From JAHDHW01 sp965220465 (lineage in GTDB: Bacteria; Bacteroidota; Bacteroidia; Chitinophagales; Saprospiraceae): a DNA stretch of 64,000 nucleotides. The translations under genes and the position numbers were made by a program. The stretch lies in the NCBI GenBank assembly GCA_965220465.1, contig CBDCPZ010000025.1, positions 558,001 to 622,000 on the forward strand. Reading direction: 5' to 3'. Positions 27,509-38,129 of this stretch are shown piece after piece. The notes below the pieces were generated by a model, which worked only from the letters and a program-made list of their open reading frames with translations, did no database searches and had not been told where the DNA came from. Every line of letters starts with the position of its first letter. The stretch's first letter is position 1.

Positions 27509-30500
27509 TTATCGCTCTACAACGATTTTTTTGTGCATTACTTTTTTGCCAGATTTCAACTGAATAATATACGTTCCTGCTGCAATATCATCGAATGAAT
27601 ATGTTTTTGTAAATCTGCCATTTCTGAAATCAATTATTTCAGTATAAATCGATTGACCGAGTACATTATAAATTTCCATTTTAAAGTCATCGGTTCCATA
27701 TCCTTCCAACATCAAAGTAAAACTTCCATTATTCGGATTTGGAAAAACATTAAAAAGGTCAATATTTTCAAAATCTTCAATTCCAGTGACGATCACCTGA
27801 ATCAACATTTCAAAAGTTGTAGTGCCACATTCGTTTATGACCTCCAAAATGACTGTATATTCACCAGAAGTGGCGTAATTATAAATAGGTGACTCTTCTG
27901 AACTAGTACCACTTCCATCGCCAAAATCCCAATGATAAGCTGTGCCTCCGGTTGAAGTATTGTTAAATGTTACGTTTCCATTTTCATCAACATAATCGAA
28001 AGAAGCTTCCGGAACGGTCAATACAGTAATATAACTTGTCTCAGTAATTGTGTTTTCACCAAAGACATTGAAAGCGGTTAGGCTCACTTCGTAAATTCCG
28101 GCTGTTTCATATACAACGGTTGGGTCTTGTTCTGTTGAAGAACTTGGATTTCCGCCCTCAAAAAGCCATGACCATGAAGTCGGACTTTCTGTAGATTCAT
28201 CCACAAAATTTACAGTAAATGGAGCACATCCGTTTCGTTCGTCTGATGAAAAAGCAGCCGTTGGTGCAACACCTTCGATGGTTATAATTTGATTAATCGT
28301 ATCTGAACCACATTCGTTCGTAACAATCAATTGCACCTCATAATCACCGATCGTCTGATATTCATGCACTGGGTTGGCATTGTTGCTGGTTTCGTTATCT
28401 CCAAAATCCCAGGCATAGCTATTTCCATTTGCTGAGTTATTGATAAAAGTAGCGGTGATCCCATTTACATTGGTTGAGAAGTCTGCCGAAGGGACATCAT
28501 TTACAACGATATAAGACAACTCTGTTGATTCATCAGAACCTGCTGAATTACTTACGGTCAAAGTCACATCATACATTCCTGCAGTATTGTAAACAACCAG
28601 CGGGTTTGGCTCTGTTGAAGAACTTGGTGTTCCTCCGGGGAATGACCAAAGCCAACTTGCAGTATTCGGAGTTGATTGATCAGTAAATTGAACGGTAAAT
28701 GGTGCGCAACCTTGCGTCACATCTGCAGTAAAGTTGGCGTTCGGTGGTGTTACAATGGTGATATTTTGAGACGTTGAAACACTTCCACAAGAATTCGTAA
28801 CCGTTAACGTGGCGGTATATTGACCATCCTCGCTATAAACGTGCATTGGATTTTCTTCATTGCTGTTGGTATTATCTCCAAAATCCCATTCAAAAGAAGT
28901 TCCTCCGCTGCTCGTATTTGTAAAAATCACAACCGAACCCGTAACGCTTTTTGTAAAGCTTGGCTGAGGAATGTCTTCAACAATTATATATTCTGTAATC
29001 GTAAGAGTCGTACTTCCTGCTGAGTTTGAAACTTCTAATGTTACGCTATAATTTCCAGGAGTATTATAAACCACTTCTGGGTTTTGTTCATTTGAAGAAC
29101 TTGGAATACCTCCCGGAAAAGACCAGGACCATGAATCAGCGTTGAGCGATTCATCAATAAACTGGACCGTTAAAGGATGACAACCAATAGTTACGTCTGA
29201 CGAAAATGCTGCCGTTGGCGTTTCTAAAATAGTAATAGTTTGAGTAGTAGTTACAGAACCACATTCATTTGTTGCTGTCAAAGTAACGGTATAATCCCCT
29301 GTTTCAGCATAAGTATGATCTGGGTTTGGCTCCATACTCGTTGCGTTATCACCAAAATCCCACAAATAGGAAGTTGCTCCCGTACTATTATTTAAAAAGC
29401 TCGCTGTTGTTCCGTTAATTGTACTTGAAAAATCAACAGTCGGAACTGTGTTTACAATAATGTATTGAACTTGTGTGTACGTATCATCGCCTTCAGAATT
29501 TGAAGCCACCAGCGTTACATCATAACTTCCGGGAGTATCGTAAACAACAACCGGATTTTGTTCTGTAGAACTACTCGGAGTACCGCCTGGAAACGACCAA
29601 TCCCAGTTAGTGGTGTTTTCACTCGATTCGTCCATAAATTGCACTGTGAAAGAAGCACAACCAACCGTTACATCAGCTGTAAAACCTGCTAGAGGAGCGG
29701 TTACGATAGTTATTATTTCTGTAAAAGTTTCAGAACCACATTCGTTGGTTGCAGTTAAAACCACCGTATATTCTCCATCTACTTCAAAATCATGGGTCGG
29801 ATTGGTATCAGTACTTTCGTCTCCATTACCAAAGTCCCAGTGATAACTGGTGGCATTAATAGAAGTGTTTAAAAAATCAACGCTTGTTCCATTCACATCA
29901 CTGGTATAACCAGCAACGGGCACTGTTGTTACGACAACATATCCCTCTTCAATAATTGTGCTTTGTCCGACAGAATTCGAAGCAATTAACGTAACATCGT
30001 AAGTTCCTGGACTGTCATAAGTAACTAGTGGATTTTGTTCCGTTGAAGTAGCTGGATTACCACCTTCAAAAGTCCATTCCCATGAGGTTGTATTTGAAGA
30101 GGATTGATCAGTAAATTGTACTGTCAATGTTGCACAACCACTTGTAACATCTGATGAAAATCCCGCTTCTGGAGCGGTAACGATGGTAATTGTTTGCGAA
30201 ATTGTAACAGAGCCACATTCATTGGTTGCTGTCAATTCTACAACATAATCGCCATAAGTGTCATAAGTATGCGTTGGATTTTCTTCCGTTGAACCTTCTC
30301 CGTCTCCAAAATCCCATGAATAACTATCACCGTTGATTGTTGTATTTGTAAATTCAACACTAGTCCCATTCACATTGCTTGTAAAATCTACATCAGGAAC
30401 CGTTGTGACTATTATATAACCCTCTTCTGTTACAGTGTTATCTCCTGCAGCGTTCGAAACCGTCAAAGTTACATCATAAGTCCCTGGAGCATCAAAAGTA

Positions 30501-33292
30501 ACCAAAGGATTTTGATCCGTTGAAGTTCCTGGATTGCCGCCCTCAAAGGTCCAGGACCATGAGGTTGAATTCGCAGAAGATTGATCTGTAAATTGTACCG
30601 TTAAAGGAGCACAACCACTTGTAACATCTGCTGAAAATCCTGCCGACGGTAGGGTAACGATCGTGATGGTTTGAGAGACTGTTTCCGAACCACATTCATT
30701 GAATGCTGTTAATTCTACAATATAATCACCGTCTGTGTCATAGGTATGACTTGGATTTTCTTCTGATGAATTATCTCCATCCCCAAAATCCCAATATAAG
30801 CTATCTGCGTTGATTGAAGTATTTGTAAACTCAACATCTACTCCATTTATATTACTTGAAAATCCAGCATCTGGTACTGTTGTAATAGTTATATAATCAA
30901 CTAAAGTAATGGTATCTTCTCCCACTTCATTTGTAACAATTAAAGTTACATCAAAAGTCCCTGCATTATTATAAGTTACTACTGGATCTTGCTCGCTGGA
31001 AGAACCGGGAGTCCCTCCTTCAAAAGTCCATGCCCAGGTATCAGGATTAGCCAATGAAACATCTGTAAACTGTACTGTCAACGGAGCACAACCTTCCTGC
31101 ACATCCGAGGTAAATCCAGCTTGTGGCGCACCATTGATAGTGAATGTTTGTGAAAACGTAACATCCCCGCAAAGATCACTGGTCGCTGTTAAAACTACCG
31201 TATATTCTCCTCCATCTTCATAAGTGTGCGAGGGATTTTCTTCAGTGCTTGAATTTCCATCACCAAAATTCCATGAGTAACTGTCCGCATTCTCCGAATT
31301 ATTAGTAAAATCTACCGTCAATCCATCAATCTCATAAACAAAAACCGCAAGAGCAGTTGGATGTACCGTTATATAATCCGTATAGGTTACCGAAACACTT
31401 CCTGCATCATTTATAACTTCCAAGGTTACATCATACGTTCCTGGCTGATTATAAACTACCGTTGGGCTCTGTTCTGTCGAAACATCAGGCGAAGCACCTG
31501 GCATTGTCCACACCCAAAAATCCGTATTCGAAGAAGATTGATCAATAAAACTTACCACTAAAGGATCGCAACCTTCCTGAACATTAGAAGTAAAACTTGG
31601 TTCAGGTAACGTTAAAATTGTAATTACTTGTTCATACGAAGTCGTTCCACATTCGTTGGACGCTGTTAAAGTAACAGTGTAAGTTCCATCGTCATCATAA
31701 GTGTGGGTTGGACTGAAATCCGTACTCGTATCTCCGTCTCCAAATTCCCAATACCACGAATTACCATTTGTAGTAGAATTAATAAAAGTTACTATGTTAT
31801 CAAGTATATCCGTATCAAAACTAGTGACTGGCCCATCATTAGCTGAAATGTAAAATGGTTGGGTAATTGTTGCAGATCCCGCAGCATTTGTGACGGTCAG
31901 CGTCACATCGTAATCACCCGGAGTATTATATGTAATCGTTGGGTTTTGCTGAGTGGAAGAACCTGGGGTTCCTCCGGGAAAAGTCCATTCCCATTCAACT
32001 GGATCATTTAAAGAAAGGTCAGTAAAATTTACGGTCAACGGTACACAGCCACTTGTTACATTCGAAGTAAAATCTGCAATTGGTGGAAATCCGCTGGTAC
32101 ATTCCTGAAAGCAATTACTGTTTATTCTCTGATTGATTGTAGCATTGATATCATTTTGAGATGCGTTTGACCATAAATTAGTGTTATTAATTGATGGTGC
32201 CATGATAAATCCACTATTCGGTGCATCGTGACTTGCATCAAAGTTATGTCCTATTTCATGAGCGGTCATTACGCGGAGTGAGTTGGAATTGGAAGTGTAA
32301 TCCTGCAAAACATGATATTTCCAAGAGGTACAAACTCCATCTATGTACGCAATTCCAACTGTAGAGCCATTCAAATTACGGTCTGTCCAAAGCTGGCCAA
32401 GATCAAATGATACACCAAATCCATTACTATTTCCCCAATTACGAAAACTAGAAAGCAGGGTTCCGGCATTAGTAGAGTTGGTCCAGGGATCACATGAGCT
32501 ACAAGCCGAAACGAATTGTGTGACGATGATAAACTGGATTTCATTGTTGAATTCATCATCCCAGTTGGTCGCCACATTGTTCATCACCGTGATATTATGA
32601 TCTTCAACATCGCCTACGTTTTGGTTATAGTCCAAATACATCAAATAATCCGAAGCTATTGCCAATTCAACTTCATAGCAATCCATCATGCGGCTTCCAT
32701 CGTTTTCTTCATGTTCTGCATCGTGTAGATAATCACCTCGCTCTTTCAATTCATCAGCTCCACAACTAACATGTTCATTAGGAATAACATCTGATTCAGC
32801 ATATACAACAACTTGATTCCTTGGTGCATTCTTATCAAAATAATGAACAGGTTCAATGAAATATAGAACGCCTTCAATTTCTACTGTTCCGGCAAAAAGA
32901 TGGTCGTTGATTGTTAAGCCAACTTTTCCGCCACCTCGATTCATCAAATATCCCCGATAAGTCATATTCTCGCGGGCAGGCATCGTTTTTTGGCCTTTTT
33001 CGGTCTCAATTATTACTTCGTAGTTGTAGCTTCTTATGTCATGTGGAAAAAGTTGGATGCGCCATTGGAAATCATCCCCAAAGTAAAAATTCAAAAAATA
33101 TTCCTCTTCGCCTCTACTTACAAAGTTGTCGATGGAAGGAATATCAATTTCAAAAACATTATATTTTTTAAATTGGTTGTCTAAAGCTGAATAATCAGTG
33201 TTGTGGATTTCGTTGCCTGTAAATTCCCCATTTTGACCAAAAACCCAATAACTTAAAAACAACAAAATTGTAAGTGTTCTAACCCGTAACAT
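27509..33292 (-). CDS. Secreted reprolysin-type metalloprotease with 18 PKD domains and T9SS type-A tail
   Basis: This 1,927-residue protein has a signal peptide (MLRVRTLTILLFLSYWVFGQ), a pro-region to about residue 195, and an M12B/reprolysin-like catalytic domain of about 200 residues. The zinc motif HEIGHNFDASHD (near 343-354) and a Met-turn (GFIMAPS) mark an active metzincin. By my count 18 PKD domains follow (about 401-1840), strictly alternating between two types. The final 79 residues are a type-A T9SS sorting domain (VFPNPNNGSF ... GTYIIQLKSGKKVMHKKIVVER). Such enzymes are exported by T9SS and either released or anchored to surface LPS. It probably degrades extracellular protein; the substrate is unknown. 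A SCGADE segment in the pro-region might be a cysteine switch, but that is only a guess. Confidence 0.93.
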   Translation of the reverse strand: MLRVRTLTILLFLSYWVFGQNGEFTGNEIHNTDYSALDNQFKKYNVFEIDIPSIDNFVSRGEEEYFLNFYFGDDFQWRIQLFPHDIRSYNYEVIIETEKGQKTMPARENMTYRGYLMNRGGGKVGLTINDHLFAGTVEIEGVLYFIEPVHYFDKNAPRNQVVVYAESDVIPNEHVSCGADELKERGDYLHDAEHEENDGSRMMDCYEVELAIASDYLMYLDYNQNVGDVEDHNITVMNNVATNWDDEFNNEIQFIIVTQFVSACSSCDPWTNSTNAGTLLSSFRNWGNSNGFGVSFDLGQLWTDRNLNGSTVGIAYIDGVCTSWKYHVLQDYTSNSNSLRVMTAHEIGHNFDASHDAPNSGFIMAPSINNTNLWSNASQNDINATINQRINSNCFQECTSGFPPIADFTSNVTSGCVPLTVNFTDLSLNDPVEWEWTFPGGTPGSSTQQNPTITYNTPGDYDVTLTVTNAAGSATITQPFYISANDGPVTSFDTDILDNIVTFINSTTNGNSWYWEFGDGDTSTDFSPTHTYDDDGTYTVTLTASNECGTTSYEQVITILTLPEPSFTSNVQEGCDPLVVSFIDQSSSNTDFWVWTMPGASPDVSTEQSPTVVYNQPGTYDVTLEVINDAGSVSVTYTDYITVHPTALAVFVYEIDGLTVDFTNNSENADSYSWNFGDGNSSTEENPSHTYEDGGEYTVVLTATSDLCGDVTFSQTFTINGAPQAGFTSDVQEGCAPLTVQFTDVSLANPDTWAWTFEGGTPGSSSEQDPVVTYNNAGTFDVTLIVTNEVGEDTITLVDYITITTVPDAGFSSNINGVDVEFTNTSINADSLYWDFGDGDNSSEENPSHTYDTDGDYIVELTAFNECGSETVSQTITIVTLPSAGFSADVTSGCAPLTVQFTDQSSANSTSWSWTFEGGNPGTSTDQNPLVTFDAPGTYDVTLTVSNAAGDNTVTEEGYIIVTTVPDVDFTSNVNGTSVEFTNTTINGDSYSWDFGDGEGSTEENPTHTYDTYGDYVVELTATNECGSVTISQTITIVTAPEAGFSSDVTSGCATLTVQFTDQSSSNTTSWEWTFEGGNPATSTEQNPLVTYDSPGTYDVTLIASNSVGQSTIIEEGYVVVTTVPVAGYTSDVNGTSVDFLNTSINATSYHWDFGNGDESTDTNPTHDFEVDGEYTVVLTATNECGSETFTEIITIVTAPLAGFTADVTVGCASFTVQFMDESSENTTNWDWSFPGGTPSSSTEQNPVVVYDTPGSYDVTLVASNSEGDDTYTQVQYIIVNTVPTVDFSSTINGTTASFLNNSTGATSYLWDFGDNATSMEPNPDHTYAETGDYTVTLTATNECGSVTTTQTITILETPTAAFSSDVTIGCHPLTVQFIDESLNADSWSWSFPGGIPSSSNEQNPEVVYNTPGNYSVTLEVSNSAGSTTLTITEYIIVEDIPQPSFTKSVTGSVVIFTNTSSGGTSFEWDFGDNTNSNEENPMHVYSEDGQYTATLTVTNSCGSVSTSQNITIVTPPNANFTADVTQGCAPFTVQFTDQSTPNTASWLWSFPGGTPSSSTEPNPLVVYNTAGMYDVTLTVSNSAGSDESTELSYIVVNDVPSADFSTNVNGITATFINNSANGNSYAWDFGDNETSNNANPVHEYQTIGDYEVQLIVTNECGSDTINQIITIEGVAPTAAFSSDERNGCAPFTVNFVDESTESPTSWSWLFEGGNPSSSTEQDPTVVYETAGIYEVSLTAFNVFGENTITETSYITVLTVPEASFDYVDENGNVTFNNTSTGGTAYHWDFGDGSGTSSEESPIYNYATSGEYTVILEVINECGTTTFEMLIQVIVTGIEDFENIDLFNVFPNPNNGSFTLMLEGYGTDDFKMEIYNVLGQSIYTEIIDFRNGRFTKTYSFDDIAAGTYIIQLKSGKKVMHKKIVVER
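27790..32086 (-). repeat. Array of nine PKD dyads (18 domains)
   Basis: Odd-numbered domains carry GCxPLTVQF, SWxWxFxGGxPxSSTEQNP and YxTPGxYDVTLxVSN. Even-numbered domains carry NGTSVEFxNTS, SYxWDFGDG, HTYxxxGxYTVxLTATNECGS. The two forms alternate without exception, giving a unit of about 480 bases (160 residues). Confidence 0.85.
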
Positions 33293-33315
33293 AGTTTCTG
33301 TTTTTTTATAAAATA

Positions 33316-33348
33316 CAAAGACATATCTAAATTATCACATATGTCAAA
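33316..33348 (-). promoter_or_regulatory. Bacteroidota-type promoter for the PKD metalloprotease
   Basis: On the minus strand, TTTG (33345-33348) lies 21 bases upstream of TGTCTTTG (33316-33323). This matches the TTTG / TAnnTTTG pattern with one deviation. The leader would be about 20 bases. Confidence 0.45.
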
Positions 33349-33579
33349 TTTGTATTTGATTTAATTATACGTAAAATAATGGAACATTGCGCGAAAAGGT
33401 CTAATTAAATTGACGGATAGCAACGCCGAAATTAACAAATTTGATTAAAACGGTGCTTTAAATTTAAGGCATTTTTTTATTATGTCAGGTAACTGCTAGT
33501 TTAAATATTCAATTAAAATCGTAATTTCCGTGTTTGTCGGTTTTTACCAGCATTTTTATTTTCATTAAAACAGGCGTTT

Positions 33580-34404
33580 ATGAAAGTTTTTTCAATGATT
33601 GCAATCCTTTTTTTATTAGTTGTTGGATGCTCTCCGGAAAAAGAAAATACCGCTGAAAGCGTTCCGGAATTAGCTAATATTCCTGATAATATTCGTAAGA
33701 AAATTGAAAATATCAAATATTTGGATTCTGCGAATTTTGCAAAAGTAAACGCCAATGTTAGTGCAATCAGTAAAACAAAGTTTGATAAAACTGCTTCTTC
33801 CGAACACAAAATGCTTGTAGAAAAATTTTGTAAAAATTCAAAAGGTTATCAAAAAGGCGTTTGGGAAAACCAGAATGATTGCAGCTGGGCAATTGAAAAA
33901 AGCAAATTGGAACTATTTTCGGAATGGGTTTCCAGGTTCGGTGACACATTAGTGGTCACGTTAAAAAATGGCGAAAAAATAGATTTTGTCAATGACCGCT
34001 CAAATCCCGATCAGGTGTTGTATTATCAATTTAAAAATTATCTCCAGGATCAAAATATTTTTGTCGTTGAAGCCATTCAAAAAGGTAAATGCAGACTATC
34101 GAAACTGATTAAGGCCGATGATGGCAGCAGTTTTTCGATTAATGGAATTGTTTATTTTTCAAAAGACCAAAATACTTTTTTGGCTGCGACATTTAACAAT
34201 GAATTGCCTCTCCATTGCACCAACAAAATTGAATTGTATAAAATTGCAAACGCTCAGCTAGAGAAAATATGGCATATTCCCACCGGTGACTGGGGAGCAT
34301 CTGATGCCAAATTCCTTAGCCAAAAGGAGATCTTACTGGAACAATCAACAACCGATATCCCTTTAGAATACAAACGCTACGCAATTATAAATATCGCTAA
34401 ATAA
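33580..34404 (+). CDS. Lipoprotein of unknown function
   Basis: This 274-residue protein has a signal peptide with a clear lipobox (LLVVGC, Cys at residue 17), so it should be lipid-anchored in the inner or outer membrane. I do not recognise the remaining domain. It has a Lys-rich helical stretch to about 60, a segment with Cys and Trp (CKNSKGYQKGVWENQNDCSW) near 90, and a beta-rich second half with GDTLVVTLKNGEKIDF and SFSINGIVYFSKDQNTFLAATF. The latter recalls WD/propeller-like strands, but weakly. The next gene on the same strand starts 103 bases later, so the pair may be co-expressed. Confidence 0.8.
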   Translation: MKVFSMIAILFLLVVGCSPEKENTAESVPELANIPDNIRKKIENIKYLDSANFAKVNANVSAISKTKFDKTASSEHKMLVEKFCKNSKGYQKGVWENQNDCSWAIEKSKLELFSEWVSRFGDTLVVTLKNGEKIDFVNDRSNPDQVLYYQFKNYLQDQNIFVVEAIQKGKCRLSKLIKADDGSSFSINGIVYFSKDQNTFLAATFNNELPLHCTNKIELYKIANAQLEKIWHIPTGDWGASDAKFLSQKEILLEQSTTDIPLEYKRYAIINIAK

Positions 34405-34453
34405 AGAAAGTAAAATTCCCCATTTCAATACTTAGTTCGCTAAATAAATCTTT

Positions 34454-34480
34454 TTGGTATTCTATCCGTAGAATAGCCAA
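34454..34480. promoter_or_regulatory. Inverted repeat upstream of the 1,150-residue gene
   Basis: TATTCTA-TCCG-TAGAATA is a perfect 7-4-7 palindrome. It extends to TTGG...CCAA with one unpaired G. It lies 28 bases before the ATG and could be an operator or a hairpin separating the two genes. Confidence 0.4.
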
Positions 34481-34507
34481 TATTTAATTCTTTGCTTTTT
34501 TGGAAAG

Positions 34508-37500
34508 ATGAGAAACTCAGCTTTTATTATTTTATTTTTTATTCCATTTTGTTGGACAATGTCCCAACCAAATATGGATTTGGAGTATGATCAAATCGTT
34601 GATCAGCTTGAAAAAGAAATCCACAAAGGCCAGAAAAGGGCGTTAAGAGATTTAGGAAGCCTGCTTGACAAAAAAGAAGTGAGTCAGAAAATCCGGGATA
34701 TTCTTTCAAGGAATACTTTTTTCACTTCTTCTGAAATAGAAGTCAACCAAAGCTCTAAGGTTGATTTTTTGAGTTTCTATTATGATTATGAGCAAAAAAT
34801 TCAATTTTCAGAATTGCTTCATGTTTTTTACATCACTCCGCTGGAAAACAGGAAAATTAGTTTTGAAATGAGACCGGTATCCACTGAGGATGCAAGCAAT
34901 AATTCTGGAGTGCTTCGACACTATTTTTTGGAATTGAATGAATTGCTCAGCTTTAATCAATTTGAAGAAGCAAGTAGTCTGGTCGAAAAAATTGCACCGA
35001 TACAGGCTACCAATAAGGACCAATTACTGATCAACCTCCTTAAAAATGAAAGGTTACTTGAAATTCCAATTCCGCTCAGAAATAATTTTTATAAAAACTT
35101 ACTAAACCAGTTTAGTGAATATCCGGAAATTGAGCTTGTCGAAATAATCTTGCAATTAACGGAAGGAGGATTTCTTGATGATAAGTTTGCAACTCCTTTA
35201 TTAGTAAAAATCACTAATTGCCAGGTACCATTTCAATCGCCTTTTGAAAATAGCATAAATTATTACCAAAAATTGGTGGATTCTCTTGAGACACTTGAAG
35301 AAATCCGGCGGTACGGTTATGATCAAATATTTAAATTCAAGATCAATTTCTTTCAATTTCCAGTTGATTATTACGGAAAAATTATTGGATTGTCAGCACC
35401 CTATCCCTGGATCAGGTATAATGCCACGATTGATTTGAAACAATCAGATCATCCGAGGGCTTTATTTTATATCGCAGCAGATTTTTATCGAACAAGAAAC
35501 AACACGGAGGATATTACAGATAGCCTTCACCTTCAATTGATAAAATCCAGAACCAATGTCGAAATTGGCATTAAAGACCGGAACGGCAACATCACTTTCC
35601 ATCCTGAAAGAAATGATGAAACTGCCATGCTGAATTATTTAATTTATTGGGCTGTAGCTTATCAGGATTATGAGTGGGATGAAAACCGAAGGTTATTTAC
35701 CAGCAAAATGGAGTCCTTTGCGAAAACACAAAATTATGAGCGGCTTTTCAGACGATTCAATTCAAAAAATGACTCCATTGCTATTTTGTCGTTTCTCCAA
35801 CTCACTGAAGGAGACCCTATGGAGGTGATCCCTTTGGCAAAAAAATATCGAGATCTCTTGCGCAACCACAACAAATCTATACCTTCTTTGAAGTATAGAT
35901 TTCTCGAGCAACTTTCTTTGCTTACCGATTTTTGCAGGAAAAATAAAATCAAATATAAACCCAATAATAAACTACTGAGTCAGCTTGAAAAATTAATTCA
36001 CTACGAAGATGAAAAAGACAGGTATTTTATTGAAAATCAGCTAATTGAATCACTCACACTTGACGAGATCACAGCGCTTGAATATTGGGTATGTATTCAT
36101 GAAAAAAATGAAAGCCTTTCCCTTTCAACCGCTCGAATCCTGGATTGGTTTTATTCAAAACATTGGAAAAAAATAATTAACGATGACGACAATCTGAGGT
36201 TATATTTAAAGAAATCATACTTGTTTGAAAATATTGGTATTGAAGGCATTTGCAATAATTACCTCAACAAATTTGACTTGTCAGACAGAGATCAATTAAG
36301 CCGATTACAAGAATTGGGAGATATTGAATCAGACCAGGATATTCTAAGCCAAATATTGCTTTTGTTGGAGCAAGAACCACAAGAAGAGAATTTCACTGCA
36401 AGCTTTGAAGATTTTCTGTTAGAGCCCCTTCTTTTTAGCCAAAGAGATATTAAAATACTTCCTCAACCTACACTTTCTGAAATGGAACAGGTTGTTGAAT
36501 TGATTCGAAATATCGATGATGATGAAAAAGTTAAAAAGCTGCTATATTTCCTGCGTTTACAGTCAGATCTTGAATATATTCCCGCGCTTTTCAAACTAAT
36601 CGAAGATGAAAGAATAGTCAGTGATAATGGAATTTTAAAAATTTCTGTAGCTGACAATATCATTCCAATAGTTGAAAACATTTATTCTTTTAAAGCTCCG
36701 GTTGACCAATCCGGCCAGCCTGTCAACACAAATTATTGGCGATCGCTTTGGGAAAAAGACAGTGTCAATTACGAACAATGGGGGGAATACTTTTATCAAT
36801 TAAATATCGATAGCATTCGCCTCAAAGATCAACTTTACATTGATGAGGTGAATAACCTGACTGTATCTAATCTATATTCAGAAAAATACAAACCAATTAT
36901 TCTGGCAGCTTTGAAAAAGGTACGGCCTTTAAAGAATATTCGCCGGTTAAATGTTCAACCACCTCTTTCGGTAACAGAAGATTTAAAATATTTTGAAGAC
37001 TTTGTTTTTACCTATAAAATATTGGATGATATCCCAAAATTATTTGAAATAAACAATGAAAATGCCGGCCAAATGTTAGATTTTATGGCTGCCAAAACGT
37101 CCACTTTCAATTATTCTGAAAAAGGCTCCTTTTATAATAATTTATTTCGTTCCCCCTGGCTAAACAATTTTATTAATGCCAGAAAAATGACTGAAAATAG
37201 AATTGCAACAATTAAAGAAGCACTGAAGAATTATCTTAATGAAAGCAGTTTTTTGAGTGAATTTGAAGAACAAACAACTGTTCTTAATATTTCAAAATTG
37301 GAAAATATTGGAAAACCTCTGGACGCGCAACTCAATGCAGTATTTCAATTGAACATCGATCAGGAATCAAAAGCTAAAATCCTTGAAGAAATAATTGCTA
37401 CTATTTCGTATTCGGAAATAAGTAATATTGTCACCTACTTTGATGAGCTAAACAAAATATTGGGTGATGAAACATTTACTTTTTTCTATCGGGATTTTGG

Positions 37501-37960
37501 TTTGCCAATATTTTATATAAAAGATCAAAAGGAGCAGGAGGAACTCCTTAACAAACATCAAAAATTATCTGTGTTCGCCTTTTATAAATATTATTTAAAA
37601 GAATTTGGAGTAGATTTTTTGGATAAAAACGATTCCCTCGATTACAATAAAATCTGCGATATCCTCCATTTTGATATCATCTCGCCCTTTGTGAGTGAAG
37701 GAGGAAGCAAAAGAGATGAGTATATTTATGGTATCATTAGAATGCTGGAAATAAAATTTAATACTCGTCTTGGTTTTCATGAAAAATTAAATGAATACCA
37801 AACCTTTTATACTTTTTCAAGTTCTAATAGAGCAGAAGCATGGATCGGCTATCTTCAAAAAAATAACTTAATCGATACTGATAAAACGAATCCTTCCTCA
37901 TTCAATCAAGCCAGGAAAGAGCTTAAATCAACTGTAAATAACAGTGCAAATAGAAAATGA
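34508..37960 (+). CDS. Large exported helical protein of unknown function
   Basis: I do not recognise this 1,150-residue protein. A signal peptide (MRNSAFIILFFIPFCWTMSQ) predicts export. The rest looks almost entirely alpha-helical, acidic and leucine-rich, without obvious Cys pairs, PKD, TPR or sorting-tail signals. Weak periodic helical patterns might be HEAT/ARM-like. The absence of a T9SS tail and lipobox suggests a periplasmic location. It follows a lipoprotein of unknown function at 103 bases, with an inverted repeat in the gap. The last 40 residues are polar (KTNPSSFNQARKELKSTVNNS). The reading frame is unbroken and the composition fits its neighbours. Confidence 0.78.
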   Translation: MRNSAFIILFFIPFCWTMSQPNMDLEYDQIVDQLEKEIHKGQKRALRDLGSLLDKKEVSQKIRDILSRNTFFTSSEIEVNQSSKVDFLSFYYDYEQKIQFSELLHVFYITPLENRKISFEMRPVSTEDASNNSGVLRHYFLELNELLSFNQFEEASSLVEKIAPIQATNKDQLLINLLKNERLLEIPIPLRNNFYKNLLNQFSEYPEIELVEIILQLTEGGFLDDKFATPLLVKITNCQVPFQSPFENSINYYQKLVDSLETLEEIRRYGYDQIFKFKINFFQFPVDYYGKIIGLSAPYPWIRYNATIDLKQSDHPRALFYIAADFYRTRNNTEDITDSLHLQLIKSRTNVEIGIKDRNGNITFHPERNDETAMLNYLIYWAVAYQDYEWDENRRLFTSKMESFAKTQNYERLFRRFNSKNDSIAILSFLQLTEGDPMEVIPLAKKYRDLLRNHNKSIPSLKYRFLEQLSLLTDFCRKNKIKYKPNNKLLSQLEKLIHYEDEKDRYFIENQLIESLTLDEITALEYWVCIHEKNESLSLSTARILDWFYSKHWKKIINDDDNLRLYLKKSYLFENIGIEGICNNYLNKFDLSDRDQLSRLQELGDIESDQDILSQILLLLEQEPQEENFTASFEDFLLEPLLFSQRDIKILPQPTLSEMEQVVELIRNIDDDEKVKKLLYFLRLQSDLEYIPALFKLIEDERIVSDNGILKISVADNIIPIVENIYSFKAPVDQSGQPVNTNYWRSLWEKDSVNYEQWGEYFYQLNIDSIRLKDQLYIDEVNNLTVSNLYSEKYKPIILAALKKVRPLKNIRRLNVQPPLSVTEDLKYFEDFVFTYKILDDIPKLFEINNENAGQMLDFMAAKTSTFNYSEKGSFYNNLFRSPWLNNFINARKMTENRIATIKEALKNYLNESSFLSEFEEQTTVLNISKLENIGKPLDAQLNAVFQLNIDQESKAKILEEIIATISYSEISNIVTYFDELNKILGDETFTFFYRDFGLPIFYIKDQKEQEELLNKHQKLSVFAFYKYYLKEFGVDFLDKNDSLDYNKICDILHFDIISPFVSEGGSKRDEYIYGIIRMLEIKFNTRLGFHEKLNEYQTFYTFSSSNRAEAWIGYLQKNNLIDTDKTNPSSFNQARKELKSTVNNSANRK

Positions 37961-38096
37961 AGGTAAACAAGTGAACAGTTCGATACGTTTTAACAAAAAG
38001 ATAACTTAATACAATAAAATAATACAAGTGTTAAAGTGTTAATGTAAGACACACTAATAGTAGGTTTTTAAAGCGCATAACTTGTTAATTTATGCT

Positions 38097-38104
38097 TATT
38101 TTTG
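38097..38104 (+). promoter_or_regulatory. Candidate -7 element for the beta-barrel gene
   Basis: TATTTTTG matches TAnnTTTG and lies 25 bases before the ATG at 38130. I could not find a -33 element at the right distance. Confidence 0.3.
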
Positions 38105-38129
38105 TAGAAATCTTAAATTCTAACTCATT

